From positions 558,001 through 622,000 of the forward strand of contig NZ_NIWT01000005.1 in NCBI RefSeq assembly GCF_002236115.1: a stretch of DNA of 64,000 nucleotides, read 5' to 3'. The position numbers and the translations under genes were made by a program. The notes under the pieces were generated by a model that did no database searches, was not told where the DNA came from, and was given only the letters and a program-made list of their open reading frames with translations. Source of the DNA: Pseudomonas jessenii (GTDB lineage Bacteria; Pseudomonadota; Gammaproteobacteria; Pseudomonadales; Pseudomonadaceae). Positions 63,675 to 64,000 of the stretch are shown here, piece by piece (position 1 is the stretch's first letter; every line of letters begins with the position of its first letter).

Positions 63675-64000
63675 CTAATTGTGGATAAGTTCTGCGGCAA
63701 TCGCCGCCAGATCGTCAAAAATCAATGTGCCAACCGGAAGGGTCTTGCCCAAAGTCTTTTCGCCTTTCCCGGTCTTTACCAAAACTGGCTGTGAATCGAC
63801 GGCTTTGGCGGCTTCCAGGTCACCAAGGCTGTCGCCGACGAACCAGAGATCGGTCAGCGACACGTTGTAATGAGCGGCGATGGTTTTCAACATCCCGGGT
63901 TTCGGCTTGCGGCAATCGCAGCCTTCGTCCGGCCCATGCGGGCAGTAGACGATCAGGCCGACTTCACCACCCTGCTCCGCCACCAACGCGCGCAAGCGCT
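63675..64000 (-). CDS. gmhB: D-glycero-beta-D-manno-heptose-1,7-bisphosphate 7-phosphatase (cut by window edge)
   Basis: The C-terminal 107 or so residues of a HAD phosphatase in the ADP-heptose pathway of LPS core synthesis. The zinc-binding loop (YCPHGPDEGCDCRKPKPGML, with Cys-x-His and Cys-x-Cys) and the final HAD motif VGDSLGDLEAA are visible. The N-terminal catalytic DxD lies beyond the window. A perfect DnaA box overlaps the end of the gene (63680-63688). Confidence 0.9.
   Translation of the reverse strand, partial: RLRALVAEQGGEVGLIVYCPHGPDEGCDCRKPKPGMLKTIAAHYNVSLTDLWFVGDSLGDLEAAKAVDSQPVLVKTGKGEKTLGKTLPVGTLIFDDLAAIAAELIHN

Overview
The window is a 64 kb piece of a Pseudomonas chromosome, most likely of the P. 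fluorescens/P. protegens group, that spans the replication origin. The gene order glmS-glmR-glmU-atpCDGAHFEBI-parB-parA-rsmG-mnmG-mnmE-yidC-yidD-rnpA-rpmH-[oriC]-dnaA-dnaN-recF-gyrB-plsC-gmhB is the conserved Pseudomonas origin neighbourhood. The GC-rich third-position codon use, the REP-type hairpins and the parS sequences (TGTTCCACGTGGAACA) agree with this. Genes left of oriC run mostly on the minus strand and genes right of it on the plus strand, so both sides are transcribed away from the origin.

Region 1 (1-10 kb) holds the end of an acyl-CoA thioesterase, pdxY, two COG0523 (CobW-type) GTPases and a zinc-starvation island. The island contains zigA, folE2, a znuC-znuB-znuA type ABC importer, a gamma-class carbonic anhydrase, a short remnant that looks like the start of pyrQ, and a strange threonyl-tRNA synthetase derivative that has lost its catalytic domain. 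Palindromes with a GTTA-N5-TAAC core, the Zur operator pattern, lie before zigA and folE2, with a weaker one before the ThrRS-like gene.

Region 2 (10-20 kb) holds a DUF3617 protein, a cardiolipin synthase, a cyclopropane fatty acid synthase and a tightly coupled four-gene minus-strand operon. That operon encodes a multi-TM SPFH (HflK-like) protein, a second SPFH protein with 15 histidines in its first 30 residues, an HflC-like protein, and a P1B-type ATPase without an N-terminal metal-binding domain, resembling the P. aeruginosa importer HmtA. A GTTA-N5-TAAC palindrome sits at its 5' end, so it probably belongs to the same zinc regulon.

Region 3 (20-35 kb) is metabolic and accessory: a stand-alone dihydrolipoamide dehydrogenase, an Lrp-type regulator divergent from a LysE exporter, a pair of uncharacterised envelope proteins, a three-part PNPOx/ferredoxin-reductase/2Fe-2S fusion, a GST, a LysR regulator, and a four-gene cluster of an AI-2E family permease with a tripartite-type exporter (OMF lipoprotein, HlyD-like adaptor, DUF2955 membrane protein).

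Region 4 (35-64 kb) is the core origin region: amino-sugar synthesis (glmS, glmR, glmU), the complete F1Fo ATP synthase operon, chromosome partitioning (parAB with four parS-like sites in the window), tRNA modification (mnmG, mnmE), membrane insertion (yidC, yidD), rnpA-rpmH, oriC, dnaA-dnaN-recF-gyrB and two lipid/LPS genes. A second origin-like segment between mnmG and mnmE repeats sequence blocks of oriC at identical spacing. Perfect DnaA boxes are strongly over-represented over the whole window. I saw no rRNA or tRNA gene, CRISPR array, prophage or insertion sequence.
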